Positions 1-10,704 of a DNA stretch of 64,000 nt are shown here, piece after piece (within the stretch, counting starts at the first letter, position 1; each line of letters starts with the position of its first letter). The stretch spans positions 808,001 through 872,000 of the forward strand of contig JBBMNZ010000022.1 in NCBI GenBank assembly GCA_037954325.1. Reading direction: 5' to 3'. The notes below the pieces were generated by a model. The model did no database searches, was not told the DNA's origin, and saw nothing but the letters and a program-made list of their open reading frames with translations. Source of the DNA: Fistularia commersonii. Its lineage: Eukaryota > Chordata > Actinopteri > Syngnathiformes > Fistulariidae. The translations under genes and the position numbers were made by a program.

Positions 1-3000
1 CCGAGGAATCTCTGTTTGGCGAGGAGGCGGCGGCGGACGGCGGAGTCGCGAGCGGAGCCAGAGGTAGATTTTCGGTTTCACTTTCGACCGGGTGTTCGGA
101 GGCCAGGTGCTCGGCCTGACTGTGGTCCGCCGCGCAGTGCATTCTCAGTTTACTCAGTGACGCGTGGATCTGTGGACAAAATTTACAAACGTAGCCTCTC
201 TCGTTGGAGGCCTTTCCCATTGTGCAGTTGACCATGTTACCCAGCTGTATTTCATCCTTCTGAAGCGTATCCGCCCTGGCTCGGAAGGAAGGGTGCCTCA
301 TTTGGCAGTGAGTCAGCATCCCGTGGAGGCTCGCGTTTACATAGGGACACCTCGGACATTTGAACATCACTTTCTTGGTTTCCCGGCGGCTCGGCTCGGC
401 GCCGGGGTCGCAGGACTCGGGCTTGTCTTCCGGTAGTCCGGCCGGAGGATTTTGCGGGGACGCCGGGGCGGCCTCCTCCGGGGACTGTACGCACGCTTCG
501 GCAAAGTATTTCAAAAAGGCATCCTGTCCGTGTTTGGTGGCGTAATGGCATCCGAGATTCTTTTTCCTCAAGTAGGACTTGGCGCACAGGACGCAGGTGT
601 GCACGCAGTTGCGGACTTCCGGCGCGGAAGGGTTTTTATGCTTCAGGTGTAAGTGCTGACCCATCGCAATTTTGGAGCTACGGGAATACGTGTAGTGCTG
701 GCCAAGAATGCGGGCGTACTTCTTTCGATATGACGCGTGTTGCAATTTTGAGCCCAGGTACTTCTGCGCTTTACTTTTTTGCTTTGCGGGATTGGACTCT
801 TGTTGGGGTCTACCTGGCACACTTTCATCATGGACCTTCACCAGGTGCTTGTTGAGCCTCTTCAATGTGGAATGGATTTGTTCACAGAGTTTACACATGT
901 AGCCTCTACATTTAAAGGCGTCATCAGGACCGTCTTTGATCGAGCGTTTGTCCCAACGGTACCATTGTGTTTTCTCCACGTTCAGAGCGTCTCCGCTCGA
1001 GGTGAGCTCGGGGTGCATATTTTGGCAGTGAATGACAACTCCTTGGTAGCTGTCGTTGACATACATGCATTGAGGACATCTGAAGATCTCCACGGGCAAC
1101 ATTTGCTCTTCCTTCGCCTCTGGCTCTTGCTCCGTGACGAGGCTTTCGGGAACGCATTTCTGAGGTTCCATTTCAACGTCGGCGCCGCCGCCGCCGCCCT
1201 GGTTTTGGGCCCTTGCAGACGGGCAGGAGCGCTTCATCTTAGGGGGCGACTCGCAAGACAACTCGGTGAAGTTTTCCGAGTCGCCCGGCGCTTGGTACGT
1301 TTCAAAGGATCCGGAGGTTTCGCTCTCGTTCTCGCTGTGTATATTTGCGCTTGCTTTTCGTCTTCGGACGACATCTGGGACCGAGCCGTCTTCTTTCACC
1401 GACCAAGGATGGATAGCGCGATAGTGAAGGGTGACGCTCTCCACGGAGCTTCCTTTAAACGAGCACGCTCTACAGGAGTAGGTCTTTGTTTCGTTTTGGC
1501 CGGGCTTTTGCAAAGACAGCGGACTATCGACCTCGATTTCCTTTACTTTGCGCATCTTCTTTTTGGAGGACAACGTTTCCTGGCCGACATACAGCTGATT
1601 AATGATGAACTCGCGGCTCGGTCGATTTTCCGGGTGTTGTGTCTGGTAGTGTTTGGACATCCCTGCTGCGTTTTTATGACAGAAACTACACAAATCACAC
1701 TGGTAGCTTGACTGGGAGCGTCCTTGTTCCGAAGCCACTCTCGGAGCATCGGTATCGGGACGATTGGCCCGGTGGGTTTTCCGTACGTGCCTCCTTAAGA
1801 GATACTCGTGCTCCGTGCTGTACGTGCACTTGTAGCAATAAAGGGCCTTGCGCATTTGTGAGGCTCTCATCGACGAGGGCACCGGAAGCGTAGCGGACTG
1901 ACCGAGATTCTTTATCTTTTTAGTTTCGCTTTCTTTCTTACCGACGGGCGCCCGATGGACTTCCTGGCCCGACGCCGATGTCAGGTGCAGCTTCCGCGTC
2001 TGCTCGTAAACCACAGCGGTGTACAACCGGACCTGTTCGGCCTGGCAGTGAAATCCCCGGTGGCTCCTGGAGTAGTGGTGCAGGATCTGGGCAAAGGTCC
2101 TTTTCCGGAAGTTGCAAAGGTGGCAGAAAAACATCTCTTCGTCGCCTTCGTTTATAATAGGTAGAGGTAGACTGATAGCAGAGGGCGACTCCTTCGTTTG
2201 AGACTTGACCTTTCGTATTTTGTCACGAATCAGATCCGTATATTCGGTCACGTGTTCGCTGTTGATTGGGATTTTTTTGTGCACTTTGATCTGATGGTTC
2301 AACACCCCCTTGATCGACGGATTTCCATAGTTACAGTTCTGGCAGTAATACAAGTCCTCGGGACACACGTAAGCGTTCACCTCTGGACTTGACTTTGGCG
2401 ACTTGTCGCTCTCTTTATGCCGAAGCGCTTCGTCATCGTGCGCTCCGTCTTGTTTCCCGGATTTCCCTTCAGACGATGTGCCTGCTGCGGAAATGGCTTC
2501 CCTCCCATGTTTGTCGTCGTCGTCCTCCTGGACACCGTGGTTAACGGCATCTTCGCCATCGCCTCGCGTGTGTTCGCTATGTCCTTCGCCGCGAAGGGAA
2601 ACCACGCCTCTCGCGGCGATACCGGAAAACGTGGACGCGTCCACGACGGGCTCCGCGAGCGCGTCGATCCCCCGAAGTCCGTCCTCGGCGGATTCTATTT
2701 CCTGGGTTCTGGCGGACTCCGGGCTACTCCTAGGAAAGCCATGGAAGTGCTTCGTATTCAACTCGAACAAAGAACAATTCTGCGGAGACGTTTGAGCGGC
2801 GCTGTTGACGTCGGCTGCCGAATCTGAGGTCCCCTTTGAGGGCGTGGGTTTCTCTATTATGGTCCCGGATATGAAAAACTCGGAATTCTTTTCCGGTACA
2901 ATTTGCCGCGACGTGCCGCCGAGCGATTTTTTAATCTTGTCGATGGTGACCACTTTCTCCGGGTGGTGGTTTCGGTAGTGGAGGTGGAGAACAACGGGCG

Positions 3001-4456
3001 ACTTATGGCCGAAATCGCAGTTGGCGCATTTGTACGCGGGCGCGTCGGGCGTCCTGGAGGTGGGGCTCTGGAACGAGGGTGCGCATTTGACTTCCTCACA
3101 CATTCTGGAGCCCATCTCTGGGTAGAGCGTCCCCGATCCGTCTGAGCAGGGAGTCTTTTCACTCGGACTCGACTGAGATGATTCCTCTTGACAAGTGGTT
3201 TCCAAATATTTGTGGCGCATCAATGCATTATCTAATTGGTGCGCTGGGTGTTTTTCCCTGTAGTGTTCTTCTAGGCTTTCCAGCATGTGAGTGGTGAGGG
3301 GACAGAGAAAACATTTGAAAACCAAACTGAGTTCACAAAGCTGCAGTTGGAAGACATCTGGGGCCCCCTTATGGTTGTCTCTATGGTGGGCCTTCAGGGT
3401 TGCTACAGATAAATACTCAACCGGACAGACCAGACACCTGAAGGTAGCACTCTTGGCATTTGGATCCTTGATGTACTCGGAATTAAAGCGGATGTACGGG
3501 TGGTTGTTGTGGTAATGGCTGGATACCTTTTCAATGCACTCGTTTCTGTAGTCGCAGTGCTTGCAAAAGTACGTATTCTGGCCTCGCGTATTCGCCGCCG
3601 CCGCCGTCTCGCCCCCCCGTGCGTGGTCCTGGTCTCTCGCGTCTCTGAGGGTTAGGTCCCGACAGAACGACGATTCCTCCGCTAGCTTGGCGTCTTCTTC
3701 GTTGTTCTGTATTTTCCGAGCCGCGTGCCTTTGGTAGGTGTCGCCGCAGGTCCTCTTGCTGTGTTTAGAGGTAAGCGGCGGCTCCTGGACTTGTTCCTTC
3801 GGACTCTGTGTCGGGTCGGCGATGAAAACTTGATCGTTTTGCAAAATCTGGTGAGGCTCTTTCGAAAAGTCAATCAGAGACTTTGCGGTGACTTTAAACA
3901 CGCCGCTGCTGTTGGGGTTCGACGGAGACTCCGTCAAGAGCAGCGTTCCTCCGGTGCTCTCGCCACGCATTGGGCTTTGAGTGAGCATCTCCGGAGGTGT
4001 CTCGTGTGACCCGGGAGAGCCCAAAAAGTTCTTGCCGGCCGCTTGTAATGGCTTTTTGTTAGCTTTCGGACCCTTCGACGGAGAAAGGCTTCTTTTAGCT
4101 TTCGAGGCAGGACCTGCATCTCCGGCGAGGGGGTTCCACAGGACGGCCTCCGGGTCATCGGACGTCGTTTGGCCTCCTTTCGATTTCTCCGCGTTTTCGC
4201 ATCCGTCGTTCGCGCCCTCAATCGCGATCCCGCTGCACGCTTTAAAATCACAGCGCTGGGGTTCCGAAGCGCTTCCTTCATCGTGCGCGTCGGCACCGAG
4301 AGCGTCCTCTACACCGAAACCATGCGCGCTGTCGAGGTGTTTGAAGAGGAAGATCTTGGATTTAAACTTGAGCACGCAGTGACTACACTGGTAAACACCG
4401 CTCTGAATTCTCTCAGCGGTTGACTGATTCTCCATCACATCAAAATCTCTGTGCAT
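1..4456 (-). CDS. Large multi-C2H2 zinc-finger protein, 5' part (ZNF462-like), runs off the left edge
   Basis: One open minus-strand frame runs from an ATG at 4456-4454 to the window edge without a stop, about 1485 codons. A second in-frame ATG lies at 4435. About 15 C2H2 units of the form C-x2-C-x12-H-x3-5-H are visible, for example near 4395 (YQCSHC), 3570 (YFCKHCDY), 3450, 3320, 3035 (YKCANCDF), 2350 (YYCQNCNY), 2130, 1840, 1700, 1480, 1090 (FRCPQCMY), 905 (YMCKLCEQ), 605, 365 (FKCPRCPY) and 190 (YVCKFCPQ). They are separated by long polar Ser/Glu/Lys-rich linkers, not by the TGEKP linkers of KRAB-type arrays. A single giant exon with scattered fingers resembles vertebrate ZNF462, a chromatin-associated nuclear protein. 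The family call is from architecture only; other large dispersed-finger proteins are possible. The true C-terminus lies outside the window. Confidence 0.6.
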   Translation of the reverse strand, partial: MHRDFDVMENQSTAERIQSGVYQCSHCVLKFKSKIFLFKHLDSAHGFGVEDALGADAHDEGSASEPQRCDFKACSGIAIEGANDGCENAEKSKGGQTTSDDPEAVLWNPLAGDAGPASKAKRSLSPSKGPKANKKPLQAAGKNFLGSPGSHETPPEMLTQSPMRGESTGGTLLLTESPSNPNSSGVFKVTAKSLIDFSKEPHQILQNDQVFIADPTQSPKEQVQEPPLTSKHSKRTCGDTYQRHAARKIQNNEEDAKLAEESSFCRDLTLRDARDQDHARGGETAAAANTRGQNTYFCKHCDYRNECIEKVSSHYHNNHPYIRFNSEYIKDPNAKSATFRCLVCPVEYLSVATLKAHHRDNHKGAPDVFQLQLCELSLVFKCFLCPLTTHMLESLEEHYREKHPAHQLDNALMRHKYLETTCQEESSQSSPSEKTPCSDGSGTLYPEMGSRMCEEVKCAPSFQSPTSRTPDAPAYKCANCDFGHKSPVVLHLHYRNHHPEKVVTIDKIKKSLGGTSRQIVPEKNSEFFISGTIIEKPTPSKGTSDSAADVNSAAQTSPQNCSLFELNTKHFHGFPRSSPESARTQEIESAEDGLRGIDALAEPVVDASTFSGIAARGVVSLRGEGHSEHTRGDGEDAVNHGVQEDDDDKHGREAISAAGTSSEGKSGKQDGAHDDEALRHKESDKSPKSSPEVNAYVCPEDLYYCQNCNYGNPSIKGVLNHQIKVHKKIPINSEHVTEYTDLIRDKIRKVKSQTKESPSAISLPLPIINEGDEEMFFCHLCNFRKRTFAQILHHYSRSHRGFHCQAEQVRLYTAVVYEQTRKLHLTSASGQEVHRAPVGKKESETKKIKNLGQSATLPVPSSMRASQMRKALYCYKCTYSTEHEYLLRRHVRKTHRANRPDTDAPRVASEQGRSQSSYQCDLCSFCHKNAAGMSKHYQTQHPENRPSREFIINQLYVGQETLSSKKKMRKVKEIEVDSPLSLQKPGQNETKTYSCRACSFKGSSVESVTLHYRAIHPWSVKEDGSVPDVVRRRKASANIHSENESETSGSFETYQAPGDSENFTELSCESPPKMKRSCPSARAQNQGGGGGADVEMEPQKCVPESLVTEQEPEAKEEQMLPVEIFRCPQCMYVNDSYQGVVIHCQNMHPELTSSGDALNVEKTQWYRWDKRSIKDGPDDAFKCRGYMCKLCEQIHSTLKRLNKHLVKVHDESVPGRPQQESNPAKQKSKAQKYLGSKLQHASYRKKYARILGQHYTYSRSSKIAMGQHLHLKHKNPSAPEVRNCVHTCVLCAKSYLRKKNLGCHYATKHGQDAFLKYFAEACVQSPEEAAPASPQNPPAGLPEDKPESCDPGAEPSRRETKKVMFKCPRCPYVNASLHGMLTHCQMRHPSFRARADTLQKDEIQLGNMVNCTMGKASNERGYVCKFCPQIHASLSKLRMHCAADHSQAEHLASEHPVESETENLPLAPLATPPSAAASSPNRDSS

Positions 4457-4468
4457 CCGGCTCCTCGG

Positions 4469-4497
4469 TCAAACATTTGCATAGTCAAAGCACATCT
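4469..4497 (-). promoter_or_regulatory. Splice acceptor and same-frame upstream ORF before the zinc-finger gene
   Basis: A pyrimidine-rich tract ends in TAG at 4498-4496, a good acceptor, so the coding exon probably starts at 4495. The first three bases of the exon are ATG. This upstream ORF has eight codons and stops with TGA at 4471-4469, 12 nt before the main ATG at 4456 and in the same frame. The acceptor implies at least one upstream noncoding exon. Seen: acceptor, ATG and stop. Inferred: use as a uORF. Confidence 0.5.
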
Positions 4498-5058
4498 AGA
4501 AGACAGAAGACAGACGTTACTCAGCTCGGTCGCGTCCAGAAATGGGTCGGACGCGGGCTTCCCGAACGCCGCCGGAGCTTCGCTGCTTACCAACAACAAC
4601 GGTTATAGGTTTATTACCAATGCGACTAACGCGCGAATACAACCGGCGGACGGAAACGCGCTCCGCCGCTGTGGAAAGGAGATGCATTTCCAGATCCCGG
4701 AGCTGCGCGCCACACGCCCGTCCACAGGCAGAAGAGTCACCCGTCCAGACCCGGACCACGAGAAAATGGCACGTTACGTAAGCCGAGCCCCACGGACGTT
4801 CCCCGCATCATTATAAGCTGCGAAGAAAAAATGATGAGGGATGCTGGGAGCCATCAGAGGCTGAGCAATAAGTTTACTCTTACATGGCCTTTAGATGGGA
4901 TGCATACAGGCAGAAAAGCTGGATTAACTCGGAGGCACCATCTCCTACAAGATAAAGGCAGCTGGAGATAAGTAGACGGAAGGCGTGGACCATTTCTGAA
5001 AAGGAGACTGCCTCCGATTTCCATACTTCAGAGTGAGAGTATGCACGGTTGCTTGTGA

Positions 5059-5060
<2 letters not shown>

Positions 5061-5110
<50 letters not shown>

Positions 5111-5171
5111 TCAGTGTAATGCACAATGCATGTTAGTGAAAACGGATTCTAGGGTCAACTTTGAGCATGCA

Positions 5172-5216
<45 letters not shown>

Positions 5217-5240
5217 GCGCGCGCGCACACACACACACAC
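5061..5240. repeat. Compound (CA)n / (GT)n / (CA)n microsatellite
   Basis: A (CA)n run at 5061-5105 is followed about 70 bp later by a (GT)n run at 5175-5214, a short (GC)n and another (CA)n to about 5240. CA and GT arms on the same strand can pair into a long imperfect hairpin. Confidence 0.95.
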
Positions 5241-5519
5241 GCACAGCGAGCGAGAGTGAGACAGAGAGAAAGAAACGCTGAGCTGAAACGTACAAGTAAG
5301 ACATTAGTGATGACATCAGGGATGGGAGGAAAGCCAGAGGAGGAGAAGAGCGTGGATAAGTTGCTGTCTTCCGCAGGGGCGGTGAAGGTAACCGGAGAAG
5401 AGCCGTGGAACAAGTTAGCCCTTTAACGAAGGAAACTGTGGACACCCGGCCGGCCGGGAAGGCACCCGGAGCGGCGGGCTGCTGCACACAACCTCCATCT
5501 AATGTTAGCAACGCACGGC

Positions 5520-5710
5520 TAGTTTACTCACGCAGCGACGGGGTTGCGGCTCAGATGTTATCGTTTGCGGTCCCGGGCGCTGACAACAGGAACAAGCCAG
5601 CCATATCCGCCATTTTTCCCGCGACTCCCAAGTTTTCGTGCTTTCCGCTTCAGCAAGGCACTGGTTCATCCACGCTCGGTTCGCGACTTCACTTCCGCCG
5701 GAAGTCGTCT
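5520..5710 (-). promoter_or_regulatory. Candidate noncoding first exon and promoter of the zinc-finger gene
   Basis: On the minus strand a strong donor (GTGAGT) begins at 5531, so a noncoding exon could end at 5532. Upstream of it, at 5691-5705, two ETS-type GGAAGT sites lie back to back as an almost perfect palindrome (ACTTCCGCCGGAAGT). The surrounding 5.4-6.3 kb has many CpGs. This arrangement is common at TATA-less vertebrate promoters. The link to the exon at 4495 is inferred from strand and distance. Confidence 0.35.
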
Positions 5711-7247
5711 TGTCTTCAAAATAAATCTGTCCGATATCTGATGACCGCACACTCGGGGCGACATTTAGACGCGAACTGACCGACCGAAGATGCTCTTACG
5801 CCAGATTTGGTCGATATATTGATTAGTTGAAAGCAGCTATCTGCTGACAAATAACACCGCGATAGATAAGCTTGACAAAGACGTGCGTCCAAGCAGCTCG
5901 GTAACAAAAACAAATGCTTTGCGAATGAGAGGTGAGATAAATCATCGCAAATAAATCGTCCCAAATTAAAATGTACATCCGAGTGGTTTTTGACACATAT
6001 CGGGGAAAAAAAATCGGCGAATTCGATAAATCACAGCAGATTTAGCGGATTCGAGTCGGTTTCCTGTCGTGACATTGGTTCCGGGTCCGGCCAGTGTTTC
6101 CACCCGGACGCATTTCGGAGCGGACAACAACAACAAGCGGCTCCCCGCTAGCCCGCTGCTCCGCGCGCACACAACAACACCGGCGATGCTAACATAGCGC
6201 AGGAATAAATGTTTTAAAAGCCCGTCCGTCGAAGAAACCCGGATGCGCAATTTTAGTCTGATACACGACATTAAATCGACAAGGATTAAGCGGACGGGGA
6301 AGCGCGGAGACGCCCATGAGAATCCCGCGGAGCCTGAGAAGCTAGTAAGCACTCCGGCATGATACTTGAAATGAGCTTAAACGCGGTTATCGTAAAACCA
6401 AACTTCGGGTTTGAGTGAAGCAAAAGGAATCGCGCGGGGAAAAATATGACCCTCCCGGAAAAGCAATGTTAAAAGATTAAAAATGGGTGAAGTTGCCATG
6501 CGGTGTTTTCACCGGTGGATGGCAGTAACACACTAGCCACAGTGAAATGTGTAAACAGAAGAAGAACCCGTTGGTCGAAACCACAAACCCTGATCAAAAT
6601 CCTTATCTCTGCTTGAATTATCTATTAAAAGTTACCGGCGGTCTGTCCTCAATGTTTCGTCGTAAACGTTAAACTTCTATAAAAGCAAAATAATAGCTTT
6701 AATGGCTGCCTGTGTGCACCAAGAGTTTCTGGTCCCTAGAGAGATGGATCCAAGGATCCGAGCCCGTCTCATGATGCTCCTGAGCAGGATCTGAGCTGGA
6801 TCCGAGCTGGATCTGACCTGGATCTGTAGCCTCCAAAGTGCAGGGAAAGAAAATCTTTAGTCTCAATCAGTGGTTCCTCTGTCAAGCAAACAACACCCAG
6901 AAATATGAGCTGAGTGTGCAGGGAAGACTAAATCCTAAGTCTGGAGCGTGGCAGTCATTTTCATCCGGTCTTCCTCTCAGAGAGAGAGAAAAGAGAGAGA
7001 CGCTTATTACCAATGACGCTATTGAACCAATGTTGGTAGCTATTGCTGTCATAAAAGGTAAAATGTTGCAGCTACGTGCACACAAACGCTTCCTGACACG
7101 TGAACGTCCAAGTCTTTGTGTCTCTGGCGTAACACAAAAGGAGTGCCTGCAGTGGCACATTAGTTATCTGCAGCGAGAAGCCATTGTGCAAGTTCTGTGT
7201 GTCTCTGTGTTGTAGGGCGGCAGTGATTCCCCCGACAGCGGAGGAAC

Positions 7248-10200
7248 ATGATGCCTCCGGCCAAGCTGATGTTCCAATGTGCTCTGAACAATCTCAAGAG
7301 GGTTCACCGTCCCGCGTTCACCCCCTCCTGTGTCATCCTCGCAACCTCCACCCCTAACCGTCTCCGGTCGGACGCCGTCGTGCCGAGAAGGGTTTTCCAC
7401 AGCCGGAGCGCGACCCGTCCCTGGCTTAGTCTACGGGAAGCGCCTCATCATGGAAGAAGGACGTTCAGCCTCTCACCTGTAAAGATCGTGAGCTCGGCCC
7501 CGGCAGCGGTCCGGCCGTACCTCCGGCTGATGAGGCTCGACAAACCTATCGGTGCGTCGCGTTCGGCGGGCCCGTCTTACGTCACATGAGGCGCAACCTG
7601 ACGACACGTTTCAGGTCAGATGGCTCACATGACATTTCACCCCGGATGTGTTATTTTGCAGGCACGTGGCTGCTGTACCTCCCCTGTACCTGGAGCCTGG
7701 CCCTGGCCGCCGAGCCGGGATGCCTCCCCGACCCGCTCATGCTCGTCCTGTTCGGCGCCGGGGCCGTTCTGATGCGAGGAGCCGGATGCACCGTCAACGA
7801 CATGTGGGACAGAGACTTTGACAAGAAGGTGCCGTGTAGAGATTTCACCCTCTCGGGTTCGCAGAGGGTGAAAATTAACTTTAAGCGGTTCATGTTTAAC
7901 CAGGTGACAGTTGGACTTCACGGTCATCCGGTCATGATTCGCTCTTCTGGTTTCTGCCAGAATAGTTACTGGGCAACCAGACGTTTTAGGGGTGTGTCCA
8001 TTGAAATGATCCGTTCCTCACAAGGACTGGTGTGGACCTCCACCGGCTGAGGACTGGGGTTCAGAGGGCTGCGCTCGACGTGCTCTCGTGACCGGTTCAA
8101 ATGTAACCGGGTGTGTTTTATGAGCAGAGACGACAGGGTCGATTTACTGTCTGTCCATTTGAGATGAGATGAGAACAACTTTATTTATCCCGAAGGAAAT
8201 TGTTGTGCCAGAGTTTCAAGGGAAAAACATAACAGTAATAGATGATAGTAGAAAGGAGGAAGACTAAGAAATACAATGAAATATGAATTGTCTTAACTTT
8301 TGTCGAACATTTGTCTAACATTTGCGGTGTTGCTATTCAACCAGGGTCACGGTGGCGTCGCACCTCGATATCCCGGGCGCGATAATCAAACCGAACTAAC
8401 GGGCCCGTTTTATGTTGTTCGCAGTAAAGTATTGATAGTATATTGTGCTCTTTATATAAGTTTTACAGCAAGATAGACTCCTGCTGTTGGAATCCGGCTT
8501 TCCGTTTCCACTGAATATGATAGAAAAAGAGACGAGCTCAGGCAGCCGTCGCTGCCCGCGGCGGTCGCGTTCCATCAGGTTGCGCCGCTCGCCAGTTGGT
8601 ACGATCGAAACCCCAAATAACCTCTTTCTGGACTTGGAATTCCAGATTCCCCCCAGCAACGTGTCCGTTTCCGCAGGTGTCCCGCACAGCGGATCGACCC
8701 GTGGCTTCGGGGGAGGTTTCCCAGCTCCAGGCGCTGGCGTTCCTGGGCGGGCAGCTCTCTCTCGCCCTCGGGGTTCTCTTGTGTCTAAACGATTACAGGT
8801 ACAGCGGCGCCCTCCATGTTTGTAGTTTTATCTCTGTCCGGCGTATTTAGCAGCTGATAGAAATATCTGCACGCGCAGGATTGACACCATTAAAAGCTAC
8901 CACGTATATGCAGAAGTTTATCTTTGCCACCAACCGACTCTTGTCTTCCTCCTCGCGGCAGCAAGATCCTGTGCGCCTCCTCGCTGCTGTTGGTCAGCAC
9001 CTACCCGCTGATGAAGAGGATCACCTACTGGCCTCAGCTGATGCTAGGTGAGCTTTAGCATCCGCCGCCTCCTCGTCCGCACGGCTTCGCGCTTTCACGC
9101 GTGTCACCCGCATGTGCCGACGAGGCCTGACCATCAACTGGGGCGCGCTGGTGGGCTGGGCCGCCGTCAGAGGCTCCTGCGACTGGTCGGTGTGCCTCCC
9201 GCTGTACCTCTCCGGGGTGATGTGGACGCTGATATACGACACCATCTACGCACATCAGGTGGGAGAGGAGCGCCGCTGCACCGCCTGGTTGGGAACATTT
9301 TTCATTTAAAATCATATTGTTTTTTTTCCAGGGTTGAGTTTGTTTCTTTTGCACACAATATAATAACTGAGTGTTGTTTTGAGACGGTGCAAAAATGTAC
9401 ACGGGGCGGGCGTACAAACGTGTCAACTCGTGCTTACGCCATTTTGCGCATGTTTGCGGATTGAACATGTGAAAAGAGGAAAGTGTGAATTCGTAAACGA
9501 TGGAACACGTTTAGAATAAAAATCCAAATTAAAATATTGAGATAATACAGCGGACCCTCGCTTTTCACGGGGGTTACGTTCCGAGAGTCCACGCGAAAAG
9601 TGCATTTCCGCAACTAGAGGCGCGATCGCTTTGATGGTATTTACAGAAATATTAACCCTCGACCCACCGCCGAGTGTATTACACCTTTATAAACATTATA
9701 ACCCACGATAAACATTGAAATACTCACCGTGGAAACTACTTTGCTGCGCCGAAACTTGCATGACGATGAATTGCGTCGCAGTAGTTGTTCTGGCGATGAA
9801 AACCGGCGAGGCGCCGCAGAGCCAATGAGAGCTTTACAACTCTTTAGACGGCGACTCTGGCGCCGGTTTGTCGGCGAGAGGCGGCCATGATGGGGAATCT
9901 TTAACTGATTTTAGTTTAGATATTTTTTACTGTTTCTTTCTTCTTAGGCCGAAAAAATGTTCAAATACTGCAAAAACATGCTGAGGAATGATAAATCGCG
10001 AGAAACGAATGACAAATAAAATCCGTAAAGTAGCGAGGGTCCACTGTGGACATATTTATATGGAGATGTAGATGCTAATAAGTGATCTCCAGGCCATAAG
10101 GAACTTTTTAGGTTCCTTTTATTTTCCAAAATGACCGTCCATTTGGATTTTTCTTCACACTCAAAGCCCCGGAGCATCAGCTCGGGCTCTGGCTTTGCTC

Positions 10201-10704
10201 GATGTTGGGATTAAAAAACCTGCTGTTAGAACACACGTGACGAACACGCCTCCCGCAGCCGCATCTCCTCTGCCTTCAACTCCTAGGATAAATTAGACGA
10301 CGTCAAGGTCGGGGTGAGGTCGACCGCGCTGAGGTTCCAGGAGCAAACCAAGCCTTGGCTGAGCGGCTTCGCCGTGGCCATGGTGTCGGGGCTGGTCGCG
10401 GCGGGAGTCGCCGCCGAGCAGACGCTCCCTTACTACGTGACGCTGTCCGCCGTGGCCGCCAACCTGGCACACCAGGTGAGGAACGCGCCCTTTTCCATCG
10501 CGTTTTGCCGACAGCTTAGCCCTTCAACCTCCGAGGATTATTGTCTTCCAGATTTACACGCTGGACATCGACGACCCGGCGCACTGCTGGAAGACGTTCG
10601 TGTCCAACAAAAACCTGGGGCTGCTGTTGCTGCTGGGCGTCGTGGCGGGGAACTTGTGGAAAGAGAGAAGAGAGGAATCTAAAGAAGAAGCGGCTGGGAG
10701 ATGA
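7248..10704 (+). CDS. coq2: 4-hydroxybenzoate polyprenyltransferase, mitochondrial
   Basis: Seven exons splice in consistent phase to 384 codons: 7248-7551, 7662-7828, 8677-8798, 8962-9047, 9125-9258, 10287-10475 and 10552-10704 (stop TGA 10702-10704). COQ2 attaches the polyprenyl tail to 4-hydroxybenzoate, the first membrane step of ubiquinone synthesis, in the mitochondrial inner membrane. Residues 1 to about 90 are Arg/Ser-rich and acidic-poor, as expected for a mitochondrial presequence. The UbiA prenyl-diphosphate motif NDMWDRDFD is at about residues 147-155 and the second Asp-rich motif (YDTIYAHQD) at about 264-272. Several hydrophobic segments such as FLGGQLSLALGVLL fit a polytopic UbiA protein. 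Length and exon layout match vertebrate COQ2. The acceptor before exon 5 has a weak pyrimidine tract. The gene is convergent with mboat4. Confidence 0.95.
8161..8300 (-). repeat. Dispersed retroposon copy, about 140 bp, in coq2 intron 2
   Basis: Shares the block containing ACTTTATTTATCCCGAAGG with copies at 14813-14981, 53097-53170 and, inverted, 42588-42776 and 53232-53430. Read on the minus strand it ends GATAAATAAAGTTGTTCTCATCTCATC, resembling the 3' tail of a LINE or LINE-dependent SINE. No coding capacity. Confidence 0.75.
9548..10046. mobile_element. Tigger/pogo-like nonautonomous element (MITE) in coq2 intron 5
   Basis: The left end starts CAGCGGACCCTCGCTTTTCACGG and the right end, read on the minus strand, starts CAGTGGACCCTCGCTAC, giving terminal inverted repeats of at least 15 bp. 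A TA dinucleotide precedes the left end at 9546-9547. TIRs beginning CAGTGG-CCCTCGC are typical of the Tc1/mariner Tigger/pogo group. The 499-bp interior has no transposase ORF. The right-hand TA is not intact. Confidence 0.75.

Larger units (their letters stand above)
4498..7247. other. Intergenic region between the zinc-finger gene and coq2
   Basis: Apart from the promoter candidate at 5520-5710 and the microsatellites at 5061-5240, I see no supported gene here. The left part is CpG-rich and the right part (6.4-7.2 kb) is AT-richer. The two flanking genes point away from each other, so it must hold both 5' regions. Short ORFs present lack family resemblance. Confidence 0.6.

Noticed and set aside
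779..1711. 310-codon plus-strand ORF
   Set aside because: It lies antisense to the zinc-finger frame, whose minus-strand reading has repeated C2H2 motifs. The plus-strand reading has no family resemblance.
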